From JAXMCK01 sp046349395 (GTDB lineage: Bacteria; Pseudomonadota; Alphaproteobacteria; Geminicoccales; Geminicoccaceae), in NCBI GenBank assembly GCA_046349395.1, contig JAXMCK010000006.1, forward strand, positions 434,001 to 498,000: a stretch of 64,000 nt of DNA. The letters run 5' to 3'. The notes beneath the pieces were generated by a model. That model was given only the letters and a program-made list of their open reading frames with translations, searched no databases and was not told the origin of the DNA. A program made the position numbers and the translations under genes. Shown in pieces: positions 44,843 through 53,291 of this stretch. Positions within the stretch are counted from its first letter, which is position 1, and every line of letters begins with the position of its first letter.

Positions 44843-45604
44843 ATGGCCCCCCCGTCCAAGCTCCTGCCGGATCTGGTCGCCATCGCGGACCGTGCGGCCG
44901 AGGTGATCATGAAGATCTATGCGGGCGAGGTCGCGGTCTCGACCAAGGCCGACTCCTCGCCCGTCACGGCGGCCGACGAGGCGGGCGAGGAGGTCATCGT
45001 CGCGGCCCTGCGCCGCCTCACACCCGACATCCCGATCGTGGCCGAGGAATCCGCGGCGCGCGGCGAGCTTCCCAAGGCCTGTCCGATGTTCTGGCTCGTC
45101 GATCCGCTCGACGGGACGAAGGAGTTCATCTCGAAGAACGGCGAGTTCACGGTGAACATCGGCCTCGTCGAGCATGGCGAGCCGGTCATGGGCGTGGTGC
45201 TGGCGCCGGCCCGCGGCCTCGGCTGGTGGGGCTGTGCCGGCGAAGGAGCGCATCGCCGTGACGAGCATGGCAAGGTGGCGCCGATCGCCGTGCGGGCGCG
45301 CCCGGCCGCGGGAGCCGTCGCCGTTGCCAGCCGCTCGCACCGGGACGTCGCGACCGACAACTGGCTGGAGCAGCAGGGCATCACCGAGACGGTCTCGGCC
45401 GGCAGCTCGCTCAAGTTCTGCCTCGTCGCCGAGGGCCGGGCGGATGCCTATCCCCGCTTCGGGCCGACGATGGAGTGGGACACCGCCGCCGGCCATGCCG
45501 TGCTGCGCGCGGCGGGCGGCAGCGTGCACGCCGTCTCGGGCGAGCCGCTGACCTACGGCAAGCCCGCCTTCCGCAACCCGGGCTTCATCGCCGTCGGCCG
45601 CTGA
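44843..45604 (+). CDS. cysQ: 3'(2'),5'-bisphosphate nucleotidase CysQ
   Basis: This 253-residue inositol monophosphatase-family enzyme has metal-binding AEES (67-70), DPLDGTKEF (from 87) and the late EWDTAAGHAVL. The TKEF form of the second motif is typical of CysQ. It removes phosphate from PAP/PAPS and so supports sulfate assimilation. It is divergent from dnaK and 10 bases before pyrD. Confidence 0.9.
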   Translation: MAPPSKLLPDLVAIADRAAEVIMKIYAGEVAVSTKADSSPVTAADEAGEEVIVAALRRLTPDIPIVAEESAARGELPKACPMFWLVDPLDGTKEFISKNGEFTVNIGLVEHGEPVMGVVLAPARGLGWWGCAGEGAHRRDEHGKVAPIAVRARPAAGAVAVASRSHRDVATDNWLEQQGITETVSAGSSLKFCLVAEGRADAYPRFGPTMEWDTAAGHAVLRAAGGSVHAVSGEPLTYGKPAFRNPGFIAVGR

Positions 45605-45614
45605 GGCGGCGGCC

Positions 45615-46688
45615 TTGCCCGGCCTGCACCGCCTTCTTCATCTCCTGCCGCCCGAGACCGCCCACAACGCGGCGCTCCGCACCCTTCCCTACCTCCGCTT
45701 TCGACGGATCGAGCCGCCGCCGTCGCTGGCCGTCGAGATCGCGGGTCTCCGGCTGGCGCATCCTTTGGGTCTGGCCGCCGGCTTCGACAAGAACGCGGTC
45801 ATCTTCGCCGCCATGCTGCGCGCTGGCTTCGCCTTCGTCGAAGTCGGCACGGCCACGCCGCGACCGCAGGCCGGCAACGCCAAGCCCCGGCTGTTCCGGC
45901 TCGCCGAGGACCGGGCGATCATCAACCGGTTGGGCTTCAACAATGAGGGGCAGGAGGCCGTCGCCCGCCGTCTCGAAGGCCGTGGACCCGGTATCGTCGG
46001 CGCCAATATCGGCATCAACAAGGACTCGACCGACCCGGTCGCCGACTACCGCCTGGGCCTGCGCCGGTTGCAGCCGCTGGCCGACTACGTCACCGTCAAC
46101 CTGTCCTCGCCCAACACGCCGGGCCTGCGCGCCCTGCAGTTCCGGGGGGCTCTGGAGCCGCTGCTCGCAAGACTCGTCGAGGAGCGGAAGGCATTGGGCG
46201 GGCACAAGCCCCTCTTCGTGAAGGTCGCCCCCGACCTGGAGCCGCCGGAGATCGAGGCCATCGCCGAGGTAGCCCTGGCGCAGAAGATCGATGGCCTGAT
46301 CGTGAGCAACACGACGGTGACCCGCCCGCCGGAGCTGAGCTCGGCGCAGCGCGACGAGACAGGGGGGCTCAGCGGCAAGCCGCTCTTCGCCCGCTCGACG
46401 CGCGTGCTGGCGCAGTTCCACCAAGCCACCGGCGGCCGCCTGCCGCTGATCGGCGTCGGCGGCATCGGCGGACCCGACGAGGCCTGGGCGAAGATCAGGG
46501 CCGGGGCGTCGGCCCTCCAGCTTTATACCGCCTTCATCTATGACGGGCCGGGGCTGATCGAGCGGATCCTGGACGGTCTGGCGGCCAAGCTGCGGACCAG
46601 CGGTGCCGAGTCGCTGTGGGCGGTGGTGGGCAGGGACGCGGCGGTGATCGCCGCGGGCCGCCTTGACCCCGAGGGGGTGGTCACCTAA
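45615..46688 (+). CDS. pyrD: Dihydroorotate dehydrogenase (quinone), class 2
   Basis: This 357-residue enzyme of pyrimidine synthesis has a membrane-associating N-terminal helix pair and a TIM barrel. Marks are GFDKNA, the FMN-site GTATPRPQAGNAKPRLFRL, NRLGFNN, and the catalytic Ser loop NLSSPNTPGLR, where Ser replaces the Cys of class 1. The start is TTG at 45615. It is ten bases behind cysQ and ahead of the SAM-II element. Confidence 0.95.
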   Translation: MPGLHRLLHLLPPETAHNAALRTLPYLRFRRIEPPPSLAVEIAGLRLAHPLGLAAGFDKNAVIFAAMLRAGFAFVEVGTATPRPQAGNAKPRLFRLAEDRAIINRLGFNNEGQEAVARRLEGRGPGIVGANIGINKDSTDPVADYRLGLRRLQPLADYVTVNLSSPNTPGLRALQFRGALEPLLARLVEERKALGGHKPLFVKVAPDLEPPEIEAIAEVALAQKIDGLIVSNTTVTRPPELSSAQRDETGGLSGKPLFARSTRVLAQFHQATGGRLPLIGVGGIGGPDEAWAKIRAGASALQLYTAFIYDGPGLIERILDGLAAKLRTSGAESLWAVVGRDAAVIAAGRLDPEGVVT

Positions 46689-46697
46689 GACCGGTGG

Positions 46698-46753
46698 CAC
46701 GTGGTGATTTGAGCCGGCCGGCTTGCGGTCCACGTTAAACAAACCGCTAAAAT
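46698..46753 (+). promoter_or_regulatory. SAM-II riboswitch
   Basis: The compact SAM-II pattern is clear: P1 strands CGTGG (46700-46704) and CCACG (46730-46734), GTGATTTGAGCCGGC with GCTTGC between, and the A-rich 3' segment GTTAAACAAACCGCTAAAA that makes the H-type pseudoknot. SAM-II RNAs sit before methionine genes in Alphaproteobacteria. Here it precedes a terminator hairpin and metZ, so SAM should switch metZ off. Confidence 0.93.
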
Positions 46754-46767
46754 GGCCGGGACGCAGC

Positions 46768-46798
46768 AAACGCCCTGGTCTTCGGCCGGGCGTTTTTT
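46768..46798 (+). terminator. Rho-independent terminator behind the SAM-II riboswitch
   Basis: Stem AAACGCCC (46768-46775)/GGGCGTTT (46788-46795) with inner pairing around a TTCG turn is followed by a U-run. It lies 15 bases after the riboswitch and 20 before the metZ start, the right place for transcriptional control of metZ. Confidence 0.88.
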
Positions 46799-46817
46799 GC
46801 GTTCTTGGAGACCGCCC

Positions 46818-47993
46818 TTGTCCGCGTCCTGGCGTCCGCAGACCCGTCTCGTCCATGCCGGCATGAAGCGCAGCCCGCTCGGCGAGACGTCCGAAGCGCT
46901 CTTCCTCACCTCGGGCTTCACCTACGAGCGGGCGGAGGACGCCGAGGGCCGCTTCGCCGACCGCCTGCCGGGCTTCATGTACAGCCGGGTCGGCAATCCC
47001 ACGGTGCGCGCCTTCGAGGAGCGGATGGCGGATCTGGAGGGGGCCGAAGACGCGGCCGCCACCGCGACGGGCATGGCCGCCGTCCACGCCTCCCTGATGT
47101 GCCAGCTGCGCGCCGGGATGCGGGTGGTCAGTGCGAGGCTGCTGTTCGGCTCCTGCCACTATGTCGTGGCCGAGTTGCTGCCGCGCTTCGGCATCGAGGT
47201 CGAGCTGGTCGACGGCACCGATCTCGGTGCCTGGGAGAAGGCCCTCTCAAGGCCGACCCAGCTCGTCTTCCTGGAGAGCCCCGGCAACCCGACGCTGGAA
47301 CTGGTCGACATCGCCGCCGTCTCGGAGCTGGCGCACAAGGCCGGGGGCCAGGTCGTGGTCGACAATGTCTTCGCCACACCGCTCCTGCAGAAGCCGCTGC
47401 AGCTCGGTGCCGACATCGTCGTCTACTCGGCGACCAAGCACATCGACGGCCAGGGCCGCTGCCTGGGCGGTGTCGTGCTCTGCCGGCGCGACTTCCGGCA
47501 GAACGTGCTGCACCCCTATCTGAAGCACACGGGGCCGGCACTGAGCCCGTTCAACGCCTGGGTGCTGAGCAAGGGCCTGGAGACGCTGGGCCTGCGGGTC
47601 CCGGCCCACACTGCCACGGCCGAGCGCCTCGCGCGCTGGCTGGAGGAGCACCCCAAGGTCAACCGGGTGCTCTATCCGGGCTTGCCGAGTCATCCGCAAT
47701 ACGAGCTGGCCCGCCGGCAGATGAGCGGCGGCGGGGCCTTGATCGCCTTCACGGTCGGCGGCGGGCGCGAGCGGGCGTTCGAGGTGATGAACCGGCTCCG
47801 GCTCTGCGCCATCTCGAACAATCTGGGCGACGCCAAGAGCCTCGTCACCCACCCCGCCAGCACCACCCATTCGAGGCTGCCGCTGGAGGAGCGGCTGAGC
47901 TACGGCATCGGCGAGGACCTGATCCGCCTGTCCGTGGGCCTGGAGCATGTCGAGGACCTGATGGAGGACCTCGACGGAGCTCTCAGGGGCTGA
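46818..47993 (+). CDS. metZ: O-succinylhomoserine sulfhydrylase
   Basis: This is a 391-residue Cys/Met metabolism PLP enzyme. The Schiff-base Lys207 lies in YSATKHIDGQGR, with GNPTV and SPGNPTL contacts. The start is TTG at 46818 with GGAG seven bases upstream; an ATG at 46752 is rejected because it lies in the riboswitch and before the terminator. It makes homocysteine from O-succinylhomoserine and sulfide and is controlled by the SAM-II element. Confidence 0.93.
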   Translation: MSASWRPQTRLVHAGMKRSPLGETSEALFLTSGFTYERAEDAEGRFADRLPGFMYSRVGNPTVRAFEERMADLEGAEDAAATATGMAAVHASLMCQLRAGMRVVSARLLFGSCHYVVAELLPRFGIEVELVDGTDLGAWEKALSRPTQLVFLESPGNPTLELVDIAAVSELAHKAGGQVVVDNVFATPLLQKPLQLGADIVVYSATKHIDGQGRCLGGVVLCRRDFRQNVLHPYLKHTGPALSPFNAWVLSKGLETLGLRVPAHTATAERLARWLEEHPKVNRVLYPGLPSHPQYELARRQMSGGGALIAFTVGGGRERAFEVMNRLRLCAISNNLGDAKSLVTHPASTTHSRLPLEERLSYGIGEDLIRLSVGLEHVEDLMEDLDGALRG

Positions 47994-48002
47994 GCGTTGG
48001 GC

Positions 48003-48317
48003 TCAGAACTCGGGCGCGAGGGTCACCTTCAGCCCGTCGAGCTCGGGCTTGAACTTGATCTGGCAGGAGAGGCGGGAGTTGTCCTTCACCTCGAACGCCT
48101 CGTCCAGCATCATGCTCTCGTCCGAGTTCGCGGGCTCGAGCTTCTGGGTCCAGCTTTCGTCGACGTAGACGTGGCAGGTGGCGCAGGCACAGCAGCCGCC
48201 GCACGCCGCTTCGACCGGCAGGTCGGCCTCGCGCATGATCTCCATCACGGACCAGCCGACCGTCCCTTCGAGCTCGTGCGGAACACCCTTGCGATCGATG
48301 ACGTTGACCTTCGACAT
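48003..48317 (-). CDS. 2Fe-2S ferredoxin, adrenodoxin/ISC type
   Basis: This 104-residue ferredoxin has cluster ligands Cys39-x5-Cys45-x2-Cys48 and Cys85 (SRLSCQIKF). The sequence around CATCHVYVDESW is the bacterial adrenodoxin type that gives electrons to Fe-S assembly or P450s. It is encoded 17 bases after the reductase on the same strand, so the two are partners. Confidence 0.93.
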   Translation of the reverse strand: MSKVNVIDRKGVPHELEGTVGWSVMEIMREADLPVEAACGGCCACATCHVYVDESWTQKLEPANSDESMMLDEAFEVKDNSRLSCQIKFKPELDGLKVTLAPEF

Positions 48318-48334
48318 GTCGTCCCTTCGTCCGC

Positions 48335-49363
48335 TCAGACTACGCCGAGCTTCTTCTGCAGATCGGTGCTGGAGGTGGTGTAGCGGAAGATCAGCTTCGC
48401 GTCCGGGAAGCAGTACTTAAAGGCCTTCTGGCACATCAGGGCCGCCTCGTGGAAGCCGGAGAGGATGAGCTTCAGCTTGCCCGGATAGGTGCAGATGTCG
48501 CCGATGGCGAAGATGCCCTGATGGTTCGTCTCGAACGCGGCGGTGTCGACGGCGATCAGGTTCTTGTCGAGGTTGAGGCCCCACTCGGCGACCGGGCCCA
48601 GCTCCATCTTGAGGCCGTAGAAGGCCAAGAGGGTGTCGCACTCGAGGCGCCCGTCGGCCCCGTCATTGCCCTTGATCTTGAGGCCCGACAGCTGGTCGCC
48701 CGCCCCCTCGAAGCCCGTGATCTGGCCGATGACGAGCTTCATCCGGCCCTCGGCCACGAGGTGGCGCATCTTCTCGACCGAGTCGGGTGCGGCGCGGAAC
48801 TCGTCGCGGCGGTGGATCAGCGTCAGCGAGGCCACGAGCGGCTCGAGGTTCAGCACCCAGTCCAGCGCCGAGTCGCCGCCGCCGGCGATGACGAGATGCT
48901 TGCCGCGGAAGGTCTCCATCTTGCGCACGGCGTAGTGCAGCGACACGGCCTCGTAGGCCTCCGCGTTGGGCAGCGGCACGCGACGCGGCACGAAGCTGCC
49001 GGCCCCAGCGGCGATGCAGACGGTGGGGGCTTCCAGCACCGTCCCGGCATCTGTCTCGACCCGCCAGCGGCCATCCTCCAGCCGCGTCAGGGCCGAGGCC
49101 TGCTGCTTCAGGTGGAACACGGGCTCGAACGGGCGGATCTGCTCCATCAGGGCGTCGACCAGTTCCTGCCCGGTGCAGCGGGGGACGGCCGGGATGTCGT
49201 AGATCGGCTTCTCGGGATAGAGCTCGGCGCACTGGCCGCCGATCTTGTCGAGATTGTCGACCAGATGACACTTCATGCCGAGCAGCCCGGCCTCGAACAC
49301 GGCGAACAGGCCGCAGGGCCCCGCCCCGATGATGATCATGTCGGTCGTGTTGACGTCGGGCAT
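48335..49363 (-). CDS. Ferredoxin--NADP reductase, thioredoxin reductase-like type
   Basis: This 342-residue flavoprotein has FAD motif IIIGAGPCGLF, the NADPH motif AGGGDSALDW and the C-terminal FAD contact AIGDICTYPGK. It has no CxxC redox pair, which separates it from thioredoxin reductase. The tail SSTDLQKKLGV is typical of this FNR family. It supplies electrons to the adjacent ferredoxin. The start MPDVNTTD at 49363 is preferred over one 17 codons upstream. Confidence 0.92.
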   Translation of the reverse strand: MPDVNTTDMIIIGAGPCGLFAVFEAGLLGMKCHLVDNLDKIGGQCAELYPEKPIYDIPAVPRCTGQELVDALMEQIRPFEPVFHLKQQASALTRLEDGRWRVETDAGTVLEAPTVCIAAGAGSFVPRRVPLPNAEAYEAVSLHYAVRKMETFRGKHLVIAGGGDSALDWVLNLEPLVASLTLIHRRDEFRAAPDSVEKMRHLVAEGRMKLVIGQITGFEGAGDQLSGLKIKGNDGADGRLECDTLLAFYGLKMELGPVAEWGLNLDKNLIAVDTAAFETNHQGIFAIGDICTYPGKLKLILSGFHEAALMCQKAFKYCFPDAKLIFRYTTSSTDLQKKLGVV

Positions 49364-49613
49364 CGTTCGTCCAAAGGCTCGCGGCGACCCCGAGGCCGCC
49401 AAGTCGACGCTCATGTGGGATGGGAGGGGGGCCGTGTCAGCCCGGTCGGGCGCAACGGCACCTCACGCGCGGCGCGCAACTATCATCGCGGGTACCGTGC
49501 GGCAAGTGAGGGGCCCTGCCGCACCCCGCGGTCCGCGGCTTCGGTCGTGGCCCTGTGCGCCGTTGCCGTGCTAACCCCGGCAGCGTTCGAGGCGTCCAGA
49601 GGGTCCGACCGGT

Positions 49614-50192
49614 ATGGAGCCCATCATCCACGCGGCAGCGGCCGGGCTCGCCGGCCTCACCGGCTGGAGCGAGCCCGTGGCCCTGCTCGTCCTGCTGGGT
49701 GCGGTGGCGGCAGTGCTCCTGGTACTCCTGCTGCTCGTCCTGCGCGCCCTCTTCCGCAAGCGCCTGCCCGAGGCCGCGGCCGATGCCACCGAGGCGTCGA
49801 TCGAGCGGCTGCGGGAGCTGGGCGAGGGCTTCGCCGACAATGAGGCCCGCGAGGCCGCGGTATTCATCGCCAAGGTCAGCCGCAATCTGAGCGCCAAGGG
49901 TACCCAGCGCCGCGGCGCCGGCCTGCTCCTCGGCGCCTACCTCCCGCTGGCCCTGCGCGCCGCCACGGCTCTGCGCCAGATCGAGGCCGGCGGCCGCGAC
50001 GGCAAGCAGGCGGTCGAGGCGCTGAAGGACATCGCCATCGCCTACTACGACCAACTCCAGGGCAAGGCGCCGCCGGACCCGCAGCCGATGGAGGCCCGGG
50101 TCGCCCTGGCCGAGGTCCAGGCCCTGAAGGCCTGGGACGGCAGCACCGCCGTCCCCGAGCCCGACAAGCTGATCGCCCGCCGCCCCGCCTGA
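49614..50192 (+). CDS. Membrane-anchored hypothetical protein
   Basis: This 192-residue protein has one strong N-terminal helix (VALLVLLGAVAAVLLVLLLL, about residues 22-45) and then a soluble helical part with Arg/Glu-rich segments (ATEASIERLRELGEGFADN). No known domain. It is a single gene; the codon pattern looks native. Confidence 0.65.
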   Translation: MEPIIHAAAAGLAGLTGWSEPVALLVLLGAVAAVLLVLLLLVLRALFRKRLPEAAADATEASIERLRELGEGFADNEAREAAVFIAKVSRNLSAKGTQRRGAGLLLGAYLPLALRAATALRQIEAGGRDGKQAVEALKDIAIAYYDQLQGKAPPDPQPMEARVALAEVQALKAWDGSTAVPEPDKLIARRPA

Positions 50193-50303
50193 AACGAATC
50201 AGCATCGGCCCCGATCAGCCATGTCGGGCTGGGGGCTGGCGGAGCGGGCGGTGAAGGGGCTGGAGGTGGGCGGCTCGGGCTCAGGTCAGGACGACGGTCG
50301 TGC

Positions 50304-51017
50304 CTACGACGTGTCGAAGTCCAGATCGCGGACCCTGATCCGCTTGCCCATCAGCTTCGCTGTAACGCGGCGGATGTCGCGCTCGGCCTGGGTCTCCAGC
50401 CGGCGCGTCAGCGCGGGCGGCGGTGCCGGCGGGACCGGTCGCGGCGGCGGCTCGCCCGCTGCGGCTCTGGCTGCTGCTTCTTCTCGTACCTTTTCCTGCG
50501 CCTCGACGATGAGCTGGTCGCGGAGGCGGACGGTGATGCGGTGGCGGAGGGCTTCGAGATCATCGTAAGCGCGTGGTGGGTACAGCACCCGCTTCACCTT
50601 AGGCGGCGGTGCCGGCGGTGCGTCTACTTCCGCCGCCTCCCGTGCCGCGCGTTCCTGGGCGCGCATGACGGACTTCGCCAGCGTCACGCAGGGATTGCGG
50701 GCGTGCTGCAGCTCGCGGAAGAACCAGGCGCAGACCTTGGGATCGCGTTCCTCGACCGACTCGACCAGGATCTTGATCGCGAGCTCGCGCAGCCGGCGGA
50801 GGATCTCCTCCTCGGGCAGGCCGTACATCGCGCGATAGGCTTCGACCATGTCCGGCAGGTCCGGATCGGCGGTGAAGGCGTCGAGCTCGGCGTCGGTTAT
50901 GTTGAGCTTCGCGGCCGCTTTCGCGGCGGTGGCGCCCAACGCCATCAGGCGCACGAGGCGGCGCTTCTTGCGGCCGGCGCGAAACTCGGGGTCGAGGCGG
51001 TAGGGCGTGTCGTCCAT
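50304..51017 (-). CDS. Hypothetical protein with possible DNA-binding N-terminus
   Basis: This 237-residue protein begins with a basic stretch (RAGRKKRRLVRLM) and a predicted helix-turn-helix-like run ALGATAAKAAAKLNITDAEL, reminiscent of terminase small subunits or other phage/IS DNA binders. The middle is helical; the C-terminal half is Pro/Ala-rich and highly charged, ending in KLMGKRIRVRDLDFDTS. I do not recognise it. The ATG at 51017 sits about eight bases from a near-consensus promoter, so the mRNA may be leaderless. Confidence 0.65.
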   Translation of the reverse strand: MDDTPYRLDPEFRAGRKKRRLVRLMALGATAAKAAAKLNITDAELDAFTADPDLPDMVEAYRAMYGLPEEEILRRLRELAIKILVESVEERDPKVCAWFFRELQHARNPCVTLAKSVMRAQERAAREAAEVDAPPAPPPKVKRVLYPPRAYDDLEALRHRITVRLRDQLIVEAQEKVREEAAARAAAGEPPPRPVPPAPPPALTRRLETQAERDIRRVTAKLMGKRIRVRDLDFDTS

Positions 51018-51025
51018 GAACAAGG

Positions 51026-51054
51026 ATCATAGTCCTATATTTGGATCCGGTCAA
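51026..51054 (-). promoter_or_regulatory. Sigma70-type promoter for a leaderless transcript
   Basis: On the - strand TTGACC (51054-51049), a 17-bp spacer and TATGAT (51031-51026) form one of the best promoters in the window. The expected start point is at about 51018-51019, one or two bases before the ATG at 51017, leaving no room for an RBS. Confidence 0.7.
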
Positions 51055-51190
51055 GGGTCTCTTTGAAAGGCTTTCGGCGGTCCACCGAGCACTAGGACGC
51101 AGAGTCCTCGATCACTTCGCAATTGTTGCGATAGTCCGTGGACCTACGTCGTGGGATGTCTCCGACGTCCGCACACTGGAAGAGCACGAA

Positions 51191-52267
51191 ATGCCGATGA
51201 TCTCCGAGCGACTTGGCATTCTGTGGCCCGGGGTGCCCTTGGCGCTGGCCTCCGCGCTGCTGTTCGGCGCGAGCACTCCGGTCGCCAAGCAGTTGTTAGG
51301 TACTATCGACCCATGGATGCTGGCCGGACTGCTGTACTTCGGGGCGGGCTTCGGCTTGGCCGCTGTGTATGCCTTGAGAAGGGTCCTTGAGCTTCCAGCT
51401 TCAGAGGCTCCCCTACGTCGATCTGACGCCCCGTGGCTGTTCGGCATCGTAGTCTCCGGTGGGCTCGCCGGTCCGGTCCTGCTCATGCTGGGCTTGGCGC
51501 ACACGGATGCGGCCAGTGCGTCGCTGCTGCTGAACCTCGAAGGTGTCGCCACGATGGCGATCGCTTGGCTAGCGTTCCGGGAGAATGTCGACCGCCGCCT
51601 GCTCGTCGGTGCATTGGTTATCTTTGCCGGTGCCCTTGCCCTCTCATGGCAGGGGGGAGGGGCGACTCTCAGTCCGGGTGCGTTGCTGCTTGCTGGTGCC
51701 TGCCTGGCTTGGGGGATCGACAACAATCTAACGCGCAAGGTGTCCGCTGCAGACCCCCTGCAGATCACGATGCTCAAAGGCTTGGTCGCCGGGTCGGTCA
51801 ACCTAGCCTTGGCCTCCATCCAGGGCGCCGCGTTGCCGGCTTTCGGCACGAGCATCACCGCCGGTGCGGTCGGCTTCCTGGGCTATGGGTTGAGCTTGAT
51901 GCTGTTCGTGCTGGCCCTGCGCCATCTTGGGGCGGCTCGAACTTCCGCATACTTCTCTTCAGCGCCGTTCATCGGCGCTGTGCTGGCCGTCGTCTTTCTG
52001 GGTGATGCCCTTTCATGGCAACTGGTTCTTGCCGGCGCCTTGATGGGCCTCGGCCTATGGCTGCATCTGTCCGAGCGGCATGTCCATGAGCACGCCCACA
52101 CGTTGCTCGCGCATGAGCACCGGCATGTGCACGACGAGCATCATCTGCATGAGCACGCGCCGAACGATCCTGCGGGCGAGCCGCACAGCCATCCGCATCG
52201 GCATCTGCCGCTAGTGCATCGGCATCCGCACTACCCGGACCTGCATCACCACCACGCCCATCACTAG
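51191..52267 (+). CDS. EamA/DMT-family transporter with His-rich C-terminal tail
   Basis: This 358-residue protein has ten hydrophobic segments in two EamA repeats (residues ~8-290), as in drug/metabolite exporters. From about residue 292 to the end it carries a tail with 26 His in some 67 residues, ending in HHHHAHH. Such tails bind Ni, Co, Zn or Cu, so metal or metal-complex export is a fair inference. The ATG at 51191 was chosen because the upstream open part does not look coding. It is next to the IS66 insertion. Confidence 0.85.
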   Translation: MPMISERLGILWPGVPLALASALLFGASTPVAKQLLGTIDPWMLAGLLYFGAGFGLAAVYALRRVLELPASEAPLRRSDAPWLFGIVVSGGLAGPVLLMLGLAHTDAASASLLLNLEGVATMAIAWLAFRENVDRRLLVGALVIFAGALALSWQGGGATLSPGALLLAGACLAWGIDNNLTRKVSAADPLQITMLKGLVAGSVNLALASIQGAALPAFGTSITAGAVGFLGYGLSLMLFVLALRHLGAARTSAYFSSAPFIGAVLAVVFLGDALSWQLVLAGALMGLGLWLHLSERHVHEHAHTLLAHEHRHVHDEHHLHEHAPNDPAGEPHSHPHRHLPLVHRHPHYPDLHHHHAHH

Positions 52268-52444
52268 CCCCGTGGACGAGCCCGTCCTCAGATCCCACCG
52301 TCCAGCCCCGAAGCAAGGTAGACGGCCCTCCCAGCGAAGTGCCGGCCCAGAGCGATCGAGCTGCTCGCCATCTCAGGTCCCAGGCGTACCCGTCCGGTGA
52401 CGGCCGCCTTCTTGTGCTGAGCGCGGTCGTTCAGACTGTGGGGC

Positions 52445-52882
52445 ATGGACCATGGCGACCGGGAAGCGTCCGCTTCGCTTTTAGCGGACACCAAGCAAGC
52501 GGGTGGCAAGCGTCGTCGCTGGCCGGAGGAGCTGAAGCGGGAGGTCGTTGCGGCTCTGGCCGAGCCCGGGGCGTCGGTGTCGAGCGTGGCGCGTCGCTAC
52601 GACCTGAACACGAACCAGCTGTTCAAATGGCGGCGGCGGTTCGCGGCAGCGGGGACACCGTCCGTCGAGCCGGCGCGGCTGCTGCCGGTCGAGATCGCCC
52701 CCGCGAGGGCCTCGACGGTGGAGGAGCGGAGCGGATCACCGCCCCTGTCGTCCGCATCGCCGACAGGCTCGATCGAGATCGCGCTGCGCGGCGGGACCAA
52801 GGTCAGGATCAAGGGCATGGTCGATCCGGCGGCCGTGGCGGCGGCGATTGGTGCGGTGCTGGCGCCCCGCCGGCGGCGGTGA
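52445..52882 (+). CDS. tnpA: IS66 accessory protein TnpA
   Basis: This 145-residue IS66 OrfA has a helix-turn-helix in WPEELKREVVAALAEPGASV and YDLNTNQLFKWRRRF. It overlaps tnpB by four bases (GTGA). Confidence 0.9.
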   Translation: MDHGDREASASLLADTKQAGGKRRRWPEELKREVVAALAEPGASVSSVARRYDLNTNQLFKWRRRFAAAGTPSVEPARLLPVEIAPARASTVEERSGSPPLSSASPTGSIEIALRGGTKVRIKGMVDPAAVAAAIGAVLAPRRRR

Positions 52883-53226
52883 TCACGCTCCCACCGGGTA
52901 CGCGGGTCTGGCTGGCGGCCGGACACACCGACATGCGCAAGGGCTTCGACGGCTTGGCTCTCCAGGTGCAGGAGGTCCTGCGGTTCGATCCGCACGGCGG
53001 GCATCTGTTCGTCTTTCGCGGCAAGCGTGGCGGGCTGATCAAGGTGCTCTGGCACGATGGGCAGGGCATGTGCCTGTTCAGCAAGCGGTTGGAGCGCGGG
53101 CGCTTCATCTGGCCCTCGCCAGCGGACGGTGCGGTGACCATCAGTCCGGCACAGCTCGGCTACCTGCTGGAAGGGATCGACTGGCGGATGCCACAGCGGA
53201 CCTGGCGGCCGGAACTGGCCGGGTGA
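52879..53226 (+). CDS. tnpB: IS66 Orf2 protein TnpB
   Basis: This is a 115-residue IS66 Orf2. The block AAGHTDMRKGFDGLALQVQE and LFVFRGKRGGLIKVLWHDGQ is the family signature. The GTG start at 52879 overlaps the tnpA stop. Required with TnpA and TnpC for IS66 transposition. Confidence 0.95.
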   Translation: MITLPPGTRVWLAAGHTDMRKGFDGLALQVQEVLRFDPHGGHLFVFRGKRGGLIKVLWHDGQGMCLFSKRLERGRFIWPSPADGAVTISPAQLGYLLEGIDWRMPQRTWRPELAG

Positions 53227-53291
53227 GAGCGAGATCTGCGGCCTTTTGACTCGGCTGTTCTGCTGGTTACTGACAGGATCGGCCGATCTGC

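Noticed and set aside
46752..46817. ATG start for metZ inside the riboswitch
   Set aside because: It would place translation over the aptamer and terminator; TTG 46818 has GGAG at the right distance and fits the family N-terminus.
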